From contig NZ_RCIP01000004.1 of assembly GCF_004000275.1 (NCBI RefSeq), positions 124,001 through 188,000 on the forward strand: a stretch of 64,000 nt of DNA. Reading direction: 5' to 3'. The notes beneath the pieces were generated by a model. The model did no database searches, was not told the origin of the DNA, and worked only from the letters and a program-made list of their open reading frames with translations. This document shows positions 18,105-30,269 of this stretch, piece by piece; position 1 is the first letter of the stretch; the number at the start of each line of letters is the position of its first letter. Made by a program: the position numbers and the translations under genes. The DNA is from Saccharospirillum alexandrii. GTDB taxonomy: Bacteria > Pseudomonadota > Gammaproteobacteria > Pseudomonadales > Natronospirillaceae.

Positions 18105-18181
18105 ACGATGACTGCGAGGATGTCCGTAGCCCGGTGCAGAGTCAGTACCGGGTTCCTGGGCGCTTTCCGGAGAAATACCGG

Positions 18182-18316
18182 TTAGACCGTCAGGGCAGCA
18201 CGACCACGAGCACGGCGACGTGCCAGAACCTTGCGGCCATTGGCTGTGGCCATACGGGCACGAAAACCGTGGGTACGCTTGCGCTTCAGGACGCTGGGTT
18301 GAAAAGTACGTTTCAT
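18182..18316 (-). CDS. rpmH: 50S ribosomal protein L34
   Basis: 44 residues, standard for L34, from ATG 18316 (the open frame continues upstream but the protein begins [20 protein letters not shown]). Very basic, with the conserved [19 protein letters not shown] end. A structural protein of the large ribosomal subunit. First gene of the leftward rpmH-rnpA-(yidD)-yidC-mnmE series bordering oriC. Confidence 0.97.
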   Translation of the reverse strand: MKRTFQPSVLKRKRTHGFRARMATANGRKVLARRRARGRAALTV

Positions 18317-18529
18317 GGTTGTTCTCACACCGAGTCGGGGGAAGCAGTGCTTCCGGTTAGGCATTGGGTCCGGTTTCCCGTTTTGGGAAGCGATCGAACC
18401 CCTAAATTTGGACGGCGGATTCTAATCACTTTGGCGGTCTAATTCAATGACGATTTTTTAATCAGTGGGTATTCAGTTTTTCAGCGCGTCATCCTGATTC
18501 ACTGCTGTCAAATCGGTCCGCCGTTTTTC

Positions 18530-18810
18530 AATGTGATCACTTAAAGAATATATATAGGTATGTAGTGTTTTAGGTTTAGTTCTTTGTTGTTACTTACTAG
18601 GGCAGACATTTTCTGTTTAAAAACCTAAAAAATCTATATAAAACAATAAGTTACAGACGTTAAAAGTCTGGGCTTCCCTGGGTATGGCCTGGGTATGAGC
18701 GGTCAACAAGGTGTGTGTAACATAGCTAGTTATCCACAATGATTTATTCACAAAACCGTCCCTGTGGTTACGCACAGCCTTGTGCGCCCGGTTATTCACA
18801 GACTTTTCCT
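18530..18810. other. oriC: Chromosomal replication origin, oriC
   Basis: The 670-base gap between rpmH and dnaA holds a strongly AT-rich stretch at about 18537-18660 (candidate unwinding element) followed by DnaA boxes: a perfect TTATCCACA at 18730-18738, TTATTCACA at 18744-18752 and again at 18792-18800, and a weaker reverse-strand box TGTGGTTAC at 18763-18771. Gene order on both sides is the classic bacterial origin layout. The three plus-strand boxes share orientation. The segment from about 18810 to the dnaA start probably contains the dnaA promoter, which I could not place with confidence. Confidence 0.88.
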
Positions 18811-18987
18811 GCCAGGGTTTATTGTCGAAAAACGCTCTGTAAGGCCCGGATAAAGCGGGATTAGGGCGGTTTGAGCGACGGTGAAAAGAAGAATCGATGG
18901 TGCTGTTTTTGACGAGACTGCGACTGGCGTGTGACGTGTGGGCAAGTTAGAATGCGGCTTCTATTTTGATCGTCTTCCGGAGAGTTT

Positions 18988-20472
18988 GTGCCCGATTCAG
19001 CCTGGCAACAGTGTCTTGACCTGCTGCGCGGAGAGGTTCCCTCGCATCAGTTCAATACCTGGATTCGCCCCCTGAGCCATCGACACGATGGTGAGGCGCT
19101 GGTGTTGCTGGCACCCAACCGTTTTGTGGGTAACTGGGTTCGGGACAAATATTTGCATCGCATTCAGGAACTGATGAATCAGTTTGGTGCGACCGGGGCG
19201 GAAGTACTGGTAGAAGTCAGTGCCCGGTCCGGTCGTCCGGCACGGCCGGCGCGGCGTTCACCGGAACCCCAAAAACCGGCCCCTACCGGTAACGACAAGC
19301 GCGGGCAGACCGGTACTCTGGTGGATCCGGAATCCGCACAAACTGATAACCTGCCGCCACCGACCGAGCCTGCTTCTGTTGTGGCTGAACGGCTGAACAA
19401 TGACCCGATGCCCGTGCAAACGACGGGCTCCCAACGTGGTAAGGGGAAATTTCAAAGTTACCTGAACCCCGGTTTCAGCTTTGCTTCCTTTGTGGAGGGC
19501 AAGTCAAACCAGCTCGCCCTGGCAGCGAGTCAGCAGGTGGCTGATAACGCCGGTGGTGCCTACAACCCACTGTTTATATACGGGGGTGTTGGTCTGGGTA
19601 AAACCCACCTGATGCAGGCGATTGGTAATCATATTGTCGATCAAAACCCTGGCGCCAAAGTGGTTTACTTGCACTCGGAACGGTTTGTGGCGGATATGGT
19701 CAAGGCGTTGCAGCTCAATGCTATGGCCGAGTTCAAGCGGTTTTACCGAAGTCTCGATGCTCTGTTGATTGACGACATACAGTTTTTCGCCAAAAAAGAC
19801 CGCTCCCAGGAAGAGTTCTTTCATACCTTTAATGCCTTGCTGGAGGGCAACCAGCAGGTGATTCTTACCTGCGATCGTTACCCCAAGGAAATTGAAGGTC
19901 TGGAAGATCGCCTTAAAAGCCGTTTTGGCTGGGGCCTGACCGTGGCAGTGGAACCGCCGGATCTGGAAACCCGGGTGGCGATTCTGATGAAGAAGGCGGA
20001 AAAGCAGCGAGTTAAGCTGCCGGCCGATGCGGCATTCTTTATTGCTCAGCGAATCCGTTCGAACGTACGGGAACTCGAGGGTGCGCTGAAACGGGTAGTG
20101 GCGAATTCGCAATTTACCGGAGCGGCGATCAATACTGCCTTTGTTAAAGAGTCGTTGAAAGACCTCTTGGCGCTGCAAGACAAACAAGTCAGTATTGATA
20201 ATATTCAGCGAACGGTGGCTGAGTATTACAAGATTAAGATATCGGATCTGCACAGCAAGCGACGCAGTCGCAGCATTGCACGTCCGCGTCAGGTGGCGAT
20301 GGCCCTGGCCAAAGAACTGACCCAGCACAGCTTGCCGGAAATTGGCGAAGCCTTTGGCGGCCGCGACCATACAACGGTGTTACACGCCTGTCGCAAGGTC
20401 AGGGAATTGCGCGAAACCACCCTGGACATCAACGAAGATTACAACAACCTGTTACGAACGCTGACCACCTGA
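18988..20472 (+). CDS. dnaA: Chromosomal replication initiator DnaA
   Basis: 494 residues from GTG 18988 (GGAGAG lies 7 bases upstream). Binds DnaA boxes, melts oriC and loads DnaB. Domain I ([20 protein letters not shown]) covers residues 1-85; a Pro/Gln-rich linker runs to about 150; the AAA+ domain has Walker [10 protein letters not shown] near residue 198 and Walker [10 protein letters not shown] near 260; domain IV ends with the box-reading motif [15 protein letters not shown] near 456. All parts intact. dnaN follows closely on the same strand. Confidence 0.98.
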   Translation: MPDSAWQQCLDLLRGEVPSHQFNTWIRPLSHRHDGEALVLLAPNRFVGNWVRDKYLHRIQELMNQFGATGAEVLVEVSARSGRPARPARRSPEPQKPAPTGNDKRGQTGTLVDPESAQTDNLPPPTEPASVVAERLNNDPMPVQTTGSQRGKGKFQSYLNPGFSFASFVEGKSNQLALAASQQVADNAGGAYNPLFIYGGVGLGKTHLMQAIGNHIVDQNPGAKVVYLHSERFVADMVKALQLNAMAEFKRFYRSLDALLIDDIQFFAKKDRSQEEFFHTFNALLEGNQQVILTCDRYPKEIEGLEDRLKSRFGWGLTVAVEPPDLETRVAILMKKAEKQRVKLPADAAFFIAQRIRSNVRELEGALKRVVANSQFTGAAINTAFVKESLKDLLALQDKQVSIDNIQRTVAEYYKIKISDLHSKRRSRSIARPRQVAMALAKELTQHSLPEIGEAFGGRDHTTVLHACRKVRELRETTLDINEDYNNLLRTLTT

Positions 20473-20493
20473 TTAATGGATGGAAACGGACTC

Positions 20494-21603
20494 ATGATTC
20501 AATTCTCATTGCCACGAGACACCCTGTTAAAGCCGCTGCAACTGGTGGGGGGTGTTGTTGAAAAACGTCAGACATTGCCAGTACTGTCTAACGTGCTGCT
20601 GGAGATCGAAGGCAACCAGCTGTCACTCACCGGTACTGACCTCGAAGTCGAGATTCAGGGCCGGGTTGAACTGTCGGAGCCCTCGACCGAGGGTGCTGTC
20701 ACGGTCCCAGCGCGCAAGCTGCTCGATATCGTCAAGTCACTGCCGGACGACAGTCTGATCAGTCTGGTTCAAAACGACGACCGTGTGGTGGTGACCAGCG
20801 GTCGCAGCCGCTTCACGCTGTCCACCTTGCCGGCATCCGATTTCCCGAATGTCGAGGAAGATGAAAACACCCTGAATTTCAACATGCCGCAGAAAACGTT
20901 AAAAAAGCTGGTGGACGCTACCTCCTTTGCCATGGCGCAACAGGATGTGCGTTATTATTTGAACGGTATGTTGCTTGAATTGTCACAGAACAGGGTGCGT
21001 ACGGTAGCGACCGACGGCCATCGTCTGGCTATGAGCAGCCAAAGTGTCGAGGCACTGGGTGTTGAGGAACGGCGCCAGGTTATTGTGCCGCGCAAGGGCA
21101 TCCTTGAATTGAACCGGCTGATGAGCGACTCGGATGACTCGGTTGAGATCTCGCTGGGCACCAACCATCTGCGCGCTAAAACAGCGGCCTTTACCTTCAG
21201 TTCCAAGCTGGTTGACGGCAAGTTTCCGGACTATGAGCGAGTAGTGCCTCGTGGTGGTGATAAGGAAGTGGTGGGCGATCGGCAGTCGTTGCGTTCCATT
21301 TTCAGTCGTGCAGCCATTCTCTCCAACGAAAAATACCGAGGCGTCCGTCTCTTGCTCAGTGAGAATAATCTCCAGGTCAGGGCCAATAACCCGGAGCAGG
21401 AAGAAGCCGAGGTTAATCAGGAAATCGATTACCAGGGCCCGGAACTCGAAGTCGGCTTCAATGTAACCTACTTGCTTGATGTCATGAACGTGACCCAGGG
21501 TGAGCAGGTCAAGTTGGTGCTCTCAGACGCCAACAGCAGCGCCCTGCTGAGCGATTTCGATGATGACTCTTCGGTGTATGTTGTGATGCCGATGCGCTTG
21601 TAA
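20494..21603 (+). CDS. dnaN: DNA polymerase III beta subunit (sliding clamp)
   Basis: 369 residues from ATG 20494 (MIQFSLPRDTLLKPLQLV); the frame could start at 20476 but the added MDGNGL is not typical. Three repeated clamp domains form the ring that tethers polymerase III. Typical segments: KRQTLPVLSNVLLE, FSSKLVDGKFPDYERVVPRG and the terminal YVVMPMRL. Lies 21 bases past dnaA, and recF follows after 25 bases, consistent with the dnaA-dnaN-recF-gyrB operon. Confidence 0.98.
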   Translation: MIQFSLPRDTLLKPLQLVGGVVEKRQTLPVLSNVLLEIEGNQLSLTGTDLEVEIQGRVELSEPSTEGAVTVPARKLLDIVKSLPDDSLISLVQNDDRVVVTSGRSRFTLSTLPASDFPNVEEDENTLNFNMPQKTLKKLVDATSFAMAQQDVRYYLNGMLLELSQNRVRTVATDGHRLAMSSQSVEALGVEERRQVIVPRKGILELNRLMSDSDDSVEISLGTNHLRAKTAAFTFSSKLVDGKFPDYERVVPRGGDKEVVGDRQSLRSIFSRAAILSNEKYRGVRLLLSENNLQVRANNPEQEEAEVNQEIDYQGPELEVGFNVTYLLDVMNVTQGEQVKLVLSDANSSALLSDFDDDSSVYVVMPMRL

Positions 21604-21628
21604 CCGGGCATAGGGTCTTTAGCCCGAC

Positions 21629-25133
<3,505 letters not shown>

Positions 25134-25164
25134 GTGGTTTCTTTTACCATGCTGCCTCGAGTTC

Positions 25165-25360
25165 GTGCTGGCAACCGCTAGGTCTATCCGGGGTCGGGCG
25201 GAATGCCGCCCACTCAATCCATCCCTGGAGCCTAGACCGCATGATATGAATCCCGTCCATGGGATTCACCCTTCGGGTTCGCTGCGCTCATGCTAAAACG
25301 CTCCTGGCGTTTTAGTCCCTGTTGCGGACTACCCCGGATAGACCTACCGGCCGCCAGCAC
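25165..25360. repeat. Palindromic repeat element E, enlarged by nested palindromes
   Basis: Arms 25165-25194 and 25331-25360 (30 bases) pair except for the two-base mismatch at arm positions 9-10 and one further mismatch. On the minus strand the conserved core starts AGTCCGCAACAGGGA and ends GCGGTCTAGGCTCCAGGGA, but the loop of the core hairpin is expanded by about 75 bases. This holds two extra hairpins: TGAATCCC / GGGATTCA (25247-25268) and CTAAAACGC / GCGTTTTAG (25293-25315). A further small hairpin GGGCGG / CCGCCC lies at about 25196-25210. It lies just past gyrB. Confidence 0.85.
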
Positions 25361-25411
25361 TTAGCTGGATATCGCGGTTAGACCTAAAGAATAGTAATTC
25401 GATATTTGACT

Positions 25412-25438
25412 AAAGGGCCTACTAAGGCCCTTTTTTTT
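25412..25438 (+). terminator. Rho-independent terminator of the dnaA-gyrB operon
   Basis: AAAGGGCCT, short loop, AGGCCCTTT followed by a run of eight or more T, a near-ideal intrinsic terminator. It lies about 280 bases past gyrB, with element E in between. Confidence 0.9.
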
Positions 25439-25594
25439 ATGGATATAAAGTCTTTTTACCCATAGAAGTGGTGCTCGCGCCTGGTGCTGCGCACCTATTG
25501 CTAGACAATAGAAGGTATTGTTGTCTTGCTCATTGGCTAGAATTTCGTTCTAGGGCTCTTTCAATAGCTCTAACGTTTAGTCTGCAGCACTAGA

Positions 25595-25902
25595 GCCTCT
25601 GAACAACTCCCCTAAGGCTCTGCGCGAGCTAAAACGTTTTGGCCAAGTGGGCGGCACCGGAGTGCCGGCCCAGTCCTACGCACTTCGCAGCTCAATGGCG
25701 GTAGCCCTTGTCAAGAAGTGCAACGCCGGGGCAGGACGTTTTAGTCGCGCCCTACGGGTGGTGCGGCATTCCGACTTTCCGAGGAACGCTGCTACTTCGT
25801 TGGACTCATTTGAAAGGTCTAGACATTCCTGCATAAGTCCAAGTCCGCCTCGCGGCAACGTCCCTCGGATAAGCCAGAGCCTCAGGGGAGTTGTTCAGAG
25901 GC
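25595..25902. repeat. Large palindromic element G with internal inverted repeats
   Basis: Terminal inverted repeats 25595-25622 and 25875-25902 match at 27 of 28 bases. Just inside, CGCGAGCTAAAACGT (25623-25637) pairs imperfectly with ACGTTTTAGTCGCG (25736-25749), the same CTAAAACG/CGTTTTAG motif that forms a tight hairpin within element E. The interior also has a GGCGGCACCGG/CCGGCCC-like GC-rich stretch. No gene is visible in the 25134-25951 gap, which apart from elements E, G, the terminator and a parS site holds short imperfect palindromes at 25490-25560. Confidence 0.7.
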
Positions 25903-25915
25903 TCCCTAGCTATTA

Positions 25916-25931
25916 AGTTCCACGTGGAACA
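25916..25931. promoter_or_regulatory. parS: parS centromere site 1
   Basis: Contains the perfect 14-base palindrome GTTCCACGTGGAAC (25917-25930), the ParB-binding parS sequence known from Pseudomonas and relatives. Such sites cluster near oriC and nucleate the ParB segregation complex. It lies about 7.2 kb from oriC, between element G and the alkyltransferase-like gene. Confidence 0.85.
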
Positions 25932-25951
25932 TGGTTCAAATTAAGTGATCT

Positions 25952-26299
25952 CTAATCAGGGTCACCCTGGTGAGTGCTCAGACAGTCCGGCCAGTATCGG
26001 TCCTTTGGAAAGCGTCCCCGATAGTCTGCCAATAATCCCTCTGCCTTTAACAACTCATATTGCGTCATTGATCCAGGATGCTCAGTAATCTTCCGTTGGC
26101 TATTGATGATCCTGAACCATGGCAGGCCAGATTCTCTCGGCAGTGATCTAAGCCAGGCTTGTATTTGCCGAACATGAACGCCGCACAGGCTTGCCAGGCG
26201 GCCATAGCTGGTGAAATAGCCGGGAGGAATGGAACTGAGGGTCTGGTAAAACGCGGCTTTGGCCGATGTGTGAATGTCATCCTGATGGTTACCTGACAT
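25952..26299 (-). CDS. Alkyltransferase-like protein (MGMT DNA-binding domain, no active cysteine)
   Basis: 115 residues. The O6-methylguanine methyltransferase-type helix-turn-helix is seen in IPPGYFTSYGRLASLCGV, RQIQAWLRSLP and SGLPWFRIINSQRKI. The alkyl-accepting PCHR of active enzymes is replaced by PWFR, so it cannot remove alkyl groups itself. Family members with PWHR bind O6-alkylguanine and hand it to nucleotide excision repair (YbaZ/Atl1). The last residues of the block deviate further (Phe for His). It reads leftward with a parS site on each side (25916-25931 and 26432-26447). Confidence 0.85.
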   Translation of the reverse strand: MSGNHQDDIHTSAKAAFYQTLSSIPPGYFTSYGRLASLCGVHVRQIQAWLRSLPRESGLPWFRIINSQRKITEHPGSMTQYELLKAEGLLADYRGRFPKDRYWPDCLSTHQGDPD

Positions 26300-26431
26300 G
26301 CCTTCCTACCTGAAACAGAATTGGTTAGTCAGTTTAGCCGCTGCGGTGAGTTCGGTGAATGGGTGATATCAAGGTTGGTGGGAAAGAGAAGAGGGGGATT
26401 AACAATTTGATCTGTTGTGAATGTAAGGGTT

Positions 26432-26447
26432 TGTTCCACGTGGAACA
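26432..26447. promoter_or_regulatory. parS: parS centromere site 2
   Basis: TGTTCCACGTGGAACA is a perfect 16-base palindrome matching parS. It lies 27 bases downstream of the peroxiredoxin stop and 133 bases upstream of the alkyltransferase-like gene start, about 7.7 kb from oriC and about 500 bases from site 1. Confidence 0.88.
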
Positions 26448-26473
26448 ACCCTTACGAGCGACAACCATCGTTA

Positions 26474-26968
26474 TCAGCTTTGGAGTTTGTCCAAGGCGTT
26501 AATGACGTGCTCTGAAGAACTGACTTCGAACTGTCCTGGTTCCTCCACTGCTATCCATTCAACGACGCCATTCTTAGCAATCAGGGCGAAGCGGCGAGAG
26601 CGCACGCCCATACCACGAGCAGTCGCATCCATTTCCAGACCCAGGGCTTCTACAAAATCGGCGTTGCCGTCGGCGATCATGTCCAGGGCGTCTGCATTCT
26701 GCTGTTTGCCCCAGGCAGCCATGACGAAGGCGTCGTTGACACTGAGGCACACGACGCGGTCAACTCCTTTTGCTTTGAGGGTGTCGGCGTTTACCACGAA
26801 GCCGGGCAGGTGTGACTGGCTGCAGGTGGGGGTGAAGGCACCTGGGACAGCAAACAGTACGACCGTCTGGTCGGCAAAAAGATCGTCGGATGACACGCTG
26901 ACGGGGCCGCCTTCGCCCATGCGGTGTAGCAGGACATTGGGCAGGGTTTCTCCAACTTGAATGGTCAT
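26474..26968 (-). CDS. Peroxiredoxin (Prx5 type)
   Basis: 164 residues from ATG 26968 (MTIQVGETLPNVLL); an upstream in-frame ATG at 26986 adds MEKPEI. The thiol peroxidase motif PGAFTPTCS places the peroxidatic cysteine near residue 50, with SQSHLPGF after it, which marks the Prx5/AhpE-like group that reduces hydrogen peroxide and alkyl hydroperoxides. No glutaredoxin domain is fused here. The GVRSRRFALIAKNGVVEW end is typical. Confidence 0.93.
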   Translation of the reverse strand: MTIQVGETLPNVLLHRMGEGGPVSVSSDDLFADQTVVLFAVPGAFTPTCSQSHLPGFVVNADTLKAKGVDRVVCLSVNDAFVMAAWGKQQNADALDMIADGNADFVEALGLEMDATARGMGVRSRRFALIAKNGVVEWIAVEEPGQFEVSSSEHVINALDKLQS

Positions 26969-27130
26969 AATCTCAGGCTTCTCCATGGGTTCCAGTCTGT
27001 TCAGTGATGGTGTTTGATGGCCATGATATACGAAACCGGGCTGGCGGTGGACTTGATGCGGCTTAATTGAGACATTGACTGGGACGGGGTCGCAAACCGA
27101 TCAACCACAGACTTCAGGAGCATATCGGCC

Positions 27131-27661
27131 ATGGTATCCGACGGCATTGATGCGAACAGCGCAGGAAAATATACCCTGGCGAGGATTCAACCTGCCGACA
27201 ACGCCGCCATGGCGATTGTAATTCGACAGGGGCTGACTGAATTTGGCGCCAACCGCCCGGGTTTTGCCTGGCAAGACCCGGAACTCGACGATCTGAGTCG
27301 TGCCTATATCAGCGACACTACGGCATATTGGGTTATCAGAAGCAGGGAAGGGGTTGTGGGTGGTTGTGGTATAGGACGTCTGCACGGGGTGGCGCATTGT
27401 TGTGAGTTGCAAAAAATGTACGTGCTTGCCGAACATCGCGGTGCGAGACTGGGCGCACGACTGATGGAAGTGGCCCTGGACTTTGCTGCGCGTCATTATC
27501 AGTGGTGCTATCTTGAGACCTTGAACGGGATGGCTCAGGCAGCCGCGCTGTATCGACAATCGGGTTTTATTCGCCTGCCTCAACCCATTGGCCAAACCGG
27601 TCACAATGCGTGCGATCACTGGTATATTAAGGAGCTCAACAATAATAAGATAAACGGATAA
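27131..27661 (+). CDS. GNAT-family N-acetyltransferase
   Basis: 176 residues. Acetyl-CoA binding motif A is seen as LQKMYVLAEHRGARLGARLM (residues about 95-115) with the Q/RxxGxG/A-type loop as HRGARLG, followed by AAALYRQSGFIRLPQP, the GNAT C-terminal strand pair. N-acetyltransferases of this family modify amino groups of small molecules or proteins; the acceptor is unknown. Isolated between the leftward peroxiredoxin gene and the histidine kinase. Confidence 0.88.
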   Translation: MVSDGIDANSAGKYTLARIQPADNAAMAIVIRQGLTEFGANRPGFAWQDPELDDLSRAYISDTTAYWVIRSREGVVGGCGIGRLHGVAHCCELQKMYVLAEHRGARLGARLMEVALDFAARHYQWCYLETLNGMAQAAALYRQSGFIRLPQPIGQTGHNACDHWYIKELNNNKING

Positions 27662-27821
27662 CCTTGGGGCTGTGGTCCATGTGCACTGTTTTGGAAAATG
27701 AACAGTGACCTGACCCGGCTTTTCAAATGGATTACCTCCCGGGTGAGGTGAACGACTCCCTCACTGACTGCCGTGCGACTGTGCCTGCCAAAGCCCGGAG
27801 CTGACAAATGGATGTTAAGCT

Positions 27822-30236
27822 GTGCTGTTAAGAACACGCCGGAATGCGCTACTGAGCCATTTACAACGCATGGCCGGAATCAGGCACCTGTCAGGGCTAT
27901 TCAGCCTGCTTTCTCCTCTACTGGTTGTGTTGCTTGGATGCCTGGCGATGCCTGCGATACGGGCTGAACCCATAGCACCGCTTATCGAACTGACGCAATC
28001 GAATGTCGAAAATCTGGGCCCCCAGGTCTTGCTGCTGGCTGACGACAGCGGGCAATTATCGCCGTTTGATATTCTGCAACCGGAGTATGCCGACGCCTGG
28101 ACCGAGCACAGGGCTCGCAGCATCAGTCGCGGCTACGATGATACCCCCTTCTGGATACAGTTCAGATTGGATGCGTCCCAGTCAATTCACAAAGAATGGC
28201 ACCTGGTTTTGTCCAATGCCTTGCTGGACTACGTGGATGTGTATCAGGTGTTTGGTAGTAGTGGGCCCCGACTGATCTACCGCTCCGGGTTGCAACGTCC
28301 GAGCCAGAGCCGAATTGAAGATCACCGGTTCTTCATTATTCCGGTTGAGGTTTATGGTCCCACTACCTATTTGATGCGCATTGAAACCTCACCTTCGGCC
28401 CTGGTGCCGCTGCATGCCTATCCCAGTGATGACTTTTGGTCGCCCTTGCTCAAAGCTGACATTGGCAACTGGTTGTTTTACGGGGTGTTGCTTGCGATGG
28501 TGCTGTACAACGGGTTTCTGTACACCACGGTGCGGGATGTCAGCTACCTGTTCTATGTCCTGTTTATTTCCGGTTTTGGGGTGCTGCAACTGTCGCTCGA
28601 CGGGTATATGGCACAGTATCTGTGGCCACCAGATCTGATCTATCACTATGAATACAATTTCTGGATAACCCTGGCGACGGTTACCTTTGCGAGTTTGTTC
28701 GTCATCCACTTTCTGAATTTGCGCAAAACCTCACGTGCCCACCTGTGGGCGCTCTATGGCATGATCGCCCTGCAGTGTGTTGCGGCCGTAATGCTGGTCA
28801 CGATTGATCTAGACTGGTTTGCCCGATTGTATACGCCTACCATCATCGTCTTTATGGTTCTGGCGATATCCGCCGGTATTCGGGCATGGCGCGTGGGCTT
28901 TATCGCCGCCAAGTTTTTTGTACTGGCCTGGGTTGTGTTCGCGCTGGGCAACTCGGTCTTTCTGCTGGGTCGCTTGCTGGGCATTGAAGCGCCGCTGCCG
29001 CCTAACCTGGCGTCGAAGATGGGGTCTTTTGCGGAAGCCATGTTGCTGAGTTTTGCCCTGGCTTACCGGATTCGCCTGCTGAGGGATGAACAGGATCGCC
29101 AGCGTATGCGAGTGGAAGCCCAGAGCCAGTTCCTGGCTCAGATCAGCCACGAAATACGAACGCCGCTGAACGGCGTGCTGGGAATGACGGAAGTTCTATC
29201 CCGGACTCGTCTGGATGACGAGCAGCGTGGCTATGTCGATACCATTCAGGGCTCGGGCAGTTCTTTACTGGCACTGATCAACGACATTCTGGATTACTCC
29301 AAGATCGAGGCGGGGAAAATGGCGTTTCGCCGCGAACCGGTCGATGTACACCAGCTGGTGCAACAGCAGGTGAAACTGTTCCTGTCTCAGGCCGAGCATA
29401 AATCACTGGCGCTGACTGGTGACATAGACCCAACAGTACCGGCCTGGGTAATGCTGGATGCGCAGCATGTGCGTCAGGTACTCTCTAACCTGGTGAGCAA
29501 TGCCATCAAGTACACAGATTTGGGCTCGGTCAAGCTAACGCTCAGCGTTGACCCCAAAGCACCCCGGCTGCTGGAGTTCAGGGTTGAAGACACGGGGATT
29601 GGCATTTCCGAAGTTGACCAGAAAAACCTGTTCAATCTGTACTCCGATGTCGATCCGGGACGCCAGCGCAAAGCCGGTGGAACGGGGCTGGGTCTGGCTA
29701 TCAGTCGTGAACTGGTGGCGTTAATGGGGGGAGCATTAACGGTCAGCAGTGTGCCAAACCAGGGTTCCTGCTTTACCGTGAAGTTGCCGTTTCTGCAGGC
29801 TCGTCAGCGTCGCGAAGAAACCCGCCTAACGGCCGATGAACGGCCCCGGAATGGGCTGCGCGTACTGGTGGCGGAAGACAATATGGTCAATCAGCGGGTT
29901 ATTGAAGGACTGCTGGAGAAACTGGGCCATCAGGTTGTGCTGGCCAGTCACGGTGGGGAAGCGGTTGAGGCCCGGCAGTCTGAGGATTTTGAGTGTGACG
30001 TTCTGCTCATGGATTGCGAAATGCCTCATATGGATGGCTATGCCGCAACAGAGGCTATCCGCACGTATGAGAAGCGCCATAATTTGCTTCGGCTACCCAT
30101 AGTGGCATTGACTGCTCACGCTCTGGAGGACGTTCGCCGTCGCTGCATCGAGTCGGGTATGGATGACTTTCTGACCAAACCCATCAATACCCGCCACCTC
30201 GAACGGATATTGGCTCAATACGCATGCGACCGGTGA
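27822..30236 (+). CDS. 7TMR-DISM hybrid sensor histidine kinase
   Basis: 804 residues from GTG 27822 (ATG 27870 is an alternative giving a cleaner signal sequence before AIRAEPI). Order: signal peptide, periplasmic 7TMR-DISM extracellular domain (about 45-185), seven membrane helices (about 200-410), HisKA with SHEIRTPLNGVLGMTEVL (phospho-His near 443), HATPase with N, G1 and G2 boxes (DTGIGISE, GTGLGLAIS), and a C-terminal receiver domain (VLVAEDNMVNQRV, LLMDCEMPHMDGY, LTAHA). This type senses carbohydrate-like ligands or surface signals; the response regulator partner is not in the window. Next to a diguanylate cyclase. Confidence 0.93.
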   Translation: MLLRTRRNALLSHLQRMAGIRHLSGLFSLLSPLLVVLLGCLAMPAIRAEPIAPLIELTQSNVENLGPQVLLLADDSGQLSPFDILQPEYADAWTEHRARSISRGYDDTPFWIQFRLDASQSIHKEWHLVLSNALLDYVDVYQVFGSSGPRLIYRSGLQRPSQSRIEDHRFFIIPVEVYGPTTYLMRIETSPSALVPLHAYPSDDFWSPLLKADIGNWLFYGVLLAMVLYNGFLYTTVRDVSYLFYVLFISGFGVLQLSLDGYMAQYLWPPDLIYHYEYNFWITLATVTFASLFVIHFLNLRKTSRAHLWALYGMIALQCVAAVMLVTIDLDWFARLYTPTIIVFMVLAISAGIRAWRVGFIAAKFFVLAWVVFALGNSVFLLGRLLGIEAPLPPNLASKMGSFAEAMLLSFALAYRIRLLRDEQDRQRMRVEAQSQFLAQISHEIRTPLNGVLGMTEVLSRTRLDDEQRGYVDTIQGSGSSLLALINDILDYSKIEAGKMAFRREPVDVHQLVQQQVKLFLSQAEHKSLALTGDIDPTVPAWVMLDAQHVRQVLSNLVSNAIKYTDLGSVKLTLSVDPKAPRLLEFRVEDTGIGISEVDQKNLFNLYSDVDPGRQRKAGGTGLGLAISRELVALMGGALTVSSVPNQGSCFTVKLPFLQARQRREETRLTADERPRNGLRVLVAEDNMVNQRVIEGLLEKLGHQVVLASHGGEAVEARQSEDFECDVLLMDCEMPHMDGYAATEAIRTYEKRHNLLRLPIVALTAHALEDVRRRCIESGMDDFLTKPINTRHLERILAQYACDR

Positions 30237-30269
30237 ACGCCCTTGAGCGGGTGCGGATTGTCTCTATTA

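Noticed and set aside
25647-25916. 89-residue plus-strand frame in the gyrB-parS gap
   Set aside because: Lies wholly inside element G, with no ribosome-binding site and repeat-like sequence.
27101-27619. 172-residue minus-strand frame opposite the GNAT gene
   Set aside because: The plus-strand frame has clear acetyl-CoA motifs; the minus frame has none.
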